Origin: an uncultured Selenomonas sp.
GTDB lineage: Bacteria; Bacillota; Negativicutes; Selenomonadales; Selenomonadaceae
Length of the DNA stretch: 6,213 nucleotides
Assembly (NCBI GenBank): GCA_945494195.1
Contig: CALYVJ010000117.1
Coordinates: forward strand, 1 to 6,213
Reading direction: 5' to 3'
In this document: positions 6,130 to 6,213 of the stretch, piece by piece
Position numbering within the stretch: position 1 is the first letter of the stretch
Layout of the letters: each line of letters opens with the position of its first letter
Position numbers and translations under genes: made by a program
Notes under the pieces: generated by a model
What the model saw: only the letters and a program-made list of their open reading frames with translations
Told to the model about the DNA's origin: nothing
Databases searched by the model: none

Positions 6130-6162
6130 AGTTACTGTTGATGCGCGAGCTTCAATAATTAT

Positions 6163-6213
6163 TCCTCGATAGCTCAGCCGGTAGAGCACCTGACTGTTAA
6201 TCAGGCTGTCGCA
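6163..6213 (+). tRNA. tRNA-Asn (anticodon GUU), cut by the window end
   Basis: The cloverleaf can be followed from the 5' end: acceptor strand TCCTCGA (6163-6169), T8-A9, D stem GCTC/GAGC (6172-6175/6184-6187) around AGCCGGTA, a five-base anticodon stem CCTGA/TCAGG (6189-6193/6201-6205), and the loop CTGTTAA with anticodon GTT at 6196-6198. That anticodon reads AAC and AAU, asparagine. The variable loop CTGTC follows, and only the first three bases of the T arm are inside the window, so acceptor pairing cannot be checked. A dedicated strong promoter lies just upstream. More tRNA genes may follow in the same transcript. Confidence 0.93.

Noticed and set aside
1..6213. Possible mobile element, CRISPR array, phage or defence genes
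   Set aside because: No direct repeats, transposase or integrase motifs, terminal repeats or spacer arrays were seen; every substantial ORF is accounted for by a core gene.

Overview
The window is a housekeeping stretch of a bacterial chromosome. It most likely comes from a diderm (outer-membrane-bearing) Firmicute of the class Negativicutes, such as a Selenomonas or Mitsuokella relative. This is inferred from three things: Firmicute-type versions of adenosine deaminase, dGTPase, primase and a short SigA-type sigma factor; strong AGGAGG-like ribosome binding sites; and a secreted LptA/OstA-like protein, which is expected only where there is an outer membrane. Genus is a guess from content and moderate GC.

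Layout, left to right. Positions 1-126 are the end of glyS (glycyl-tRNA synthetase beta subunit), followed by a clear rho-independent terminator. The adenosine deaminase gene add (198-1196, +) converges on a secreted OstA/LptA-like gene (1241-1783, -). The two share one 14-bp hairpin between their stop codons. A divergent promoter region (1784-1927) separates the OstA-like gene from dgt (1928-2926, +), an HD-domain dNTP triphosphohydrolase. A non-coding stretch of about 200 bp (2927-3123) leads into dnaG (3124-4914) and rpoD (4962-6092), a primase plus principal sigma factor pair as in the classical macromolecular synthesis operon. Eight bases after rpoD a perfect-consensus sigma-70 promoter drives tRNA-Asn(GUU), which runs off the end of the window.

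Together the genes cover tRNA charging, purine salvage, dNTP pool control, replication priming, housekeeping transcription and tRNA supply, plus one envelope protein. dgt, dnaG and rpoD are co-oriented with no convincing terminator between them and may be partly co-transcribed.

No mobile element, CRISPR array, phage gene or defence system is visible, and I do not see a new multi-gene system. The points most worth a second look are small: a perfect 11-bp inverted repeat inside dnaG, the long dnaG leader with an inverted repeat and a 10-mer shared with the dgt intergenic region, the cramped glyS-add junction, and the solitary OstA-like gene.
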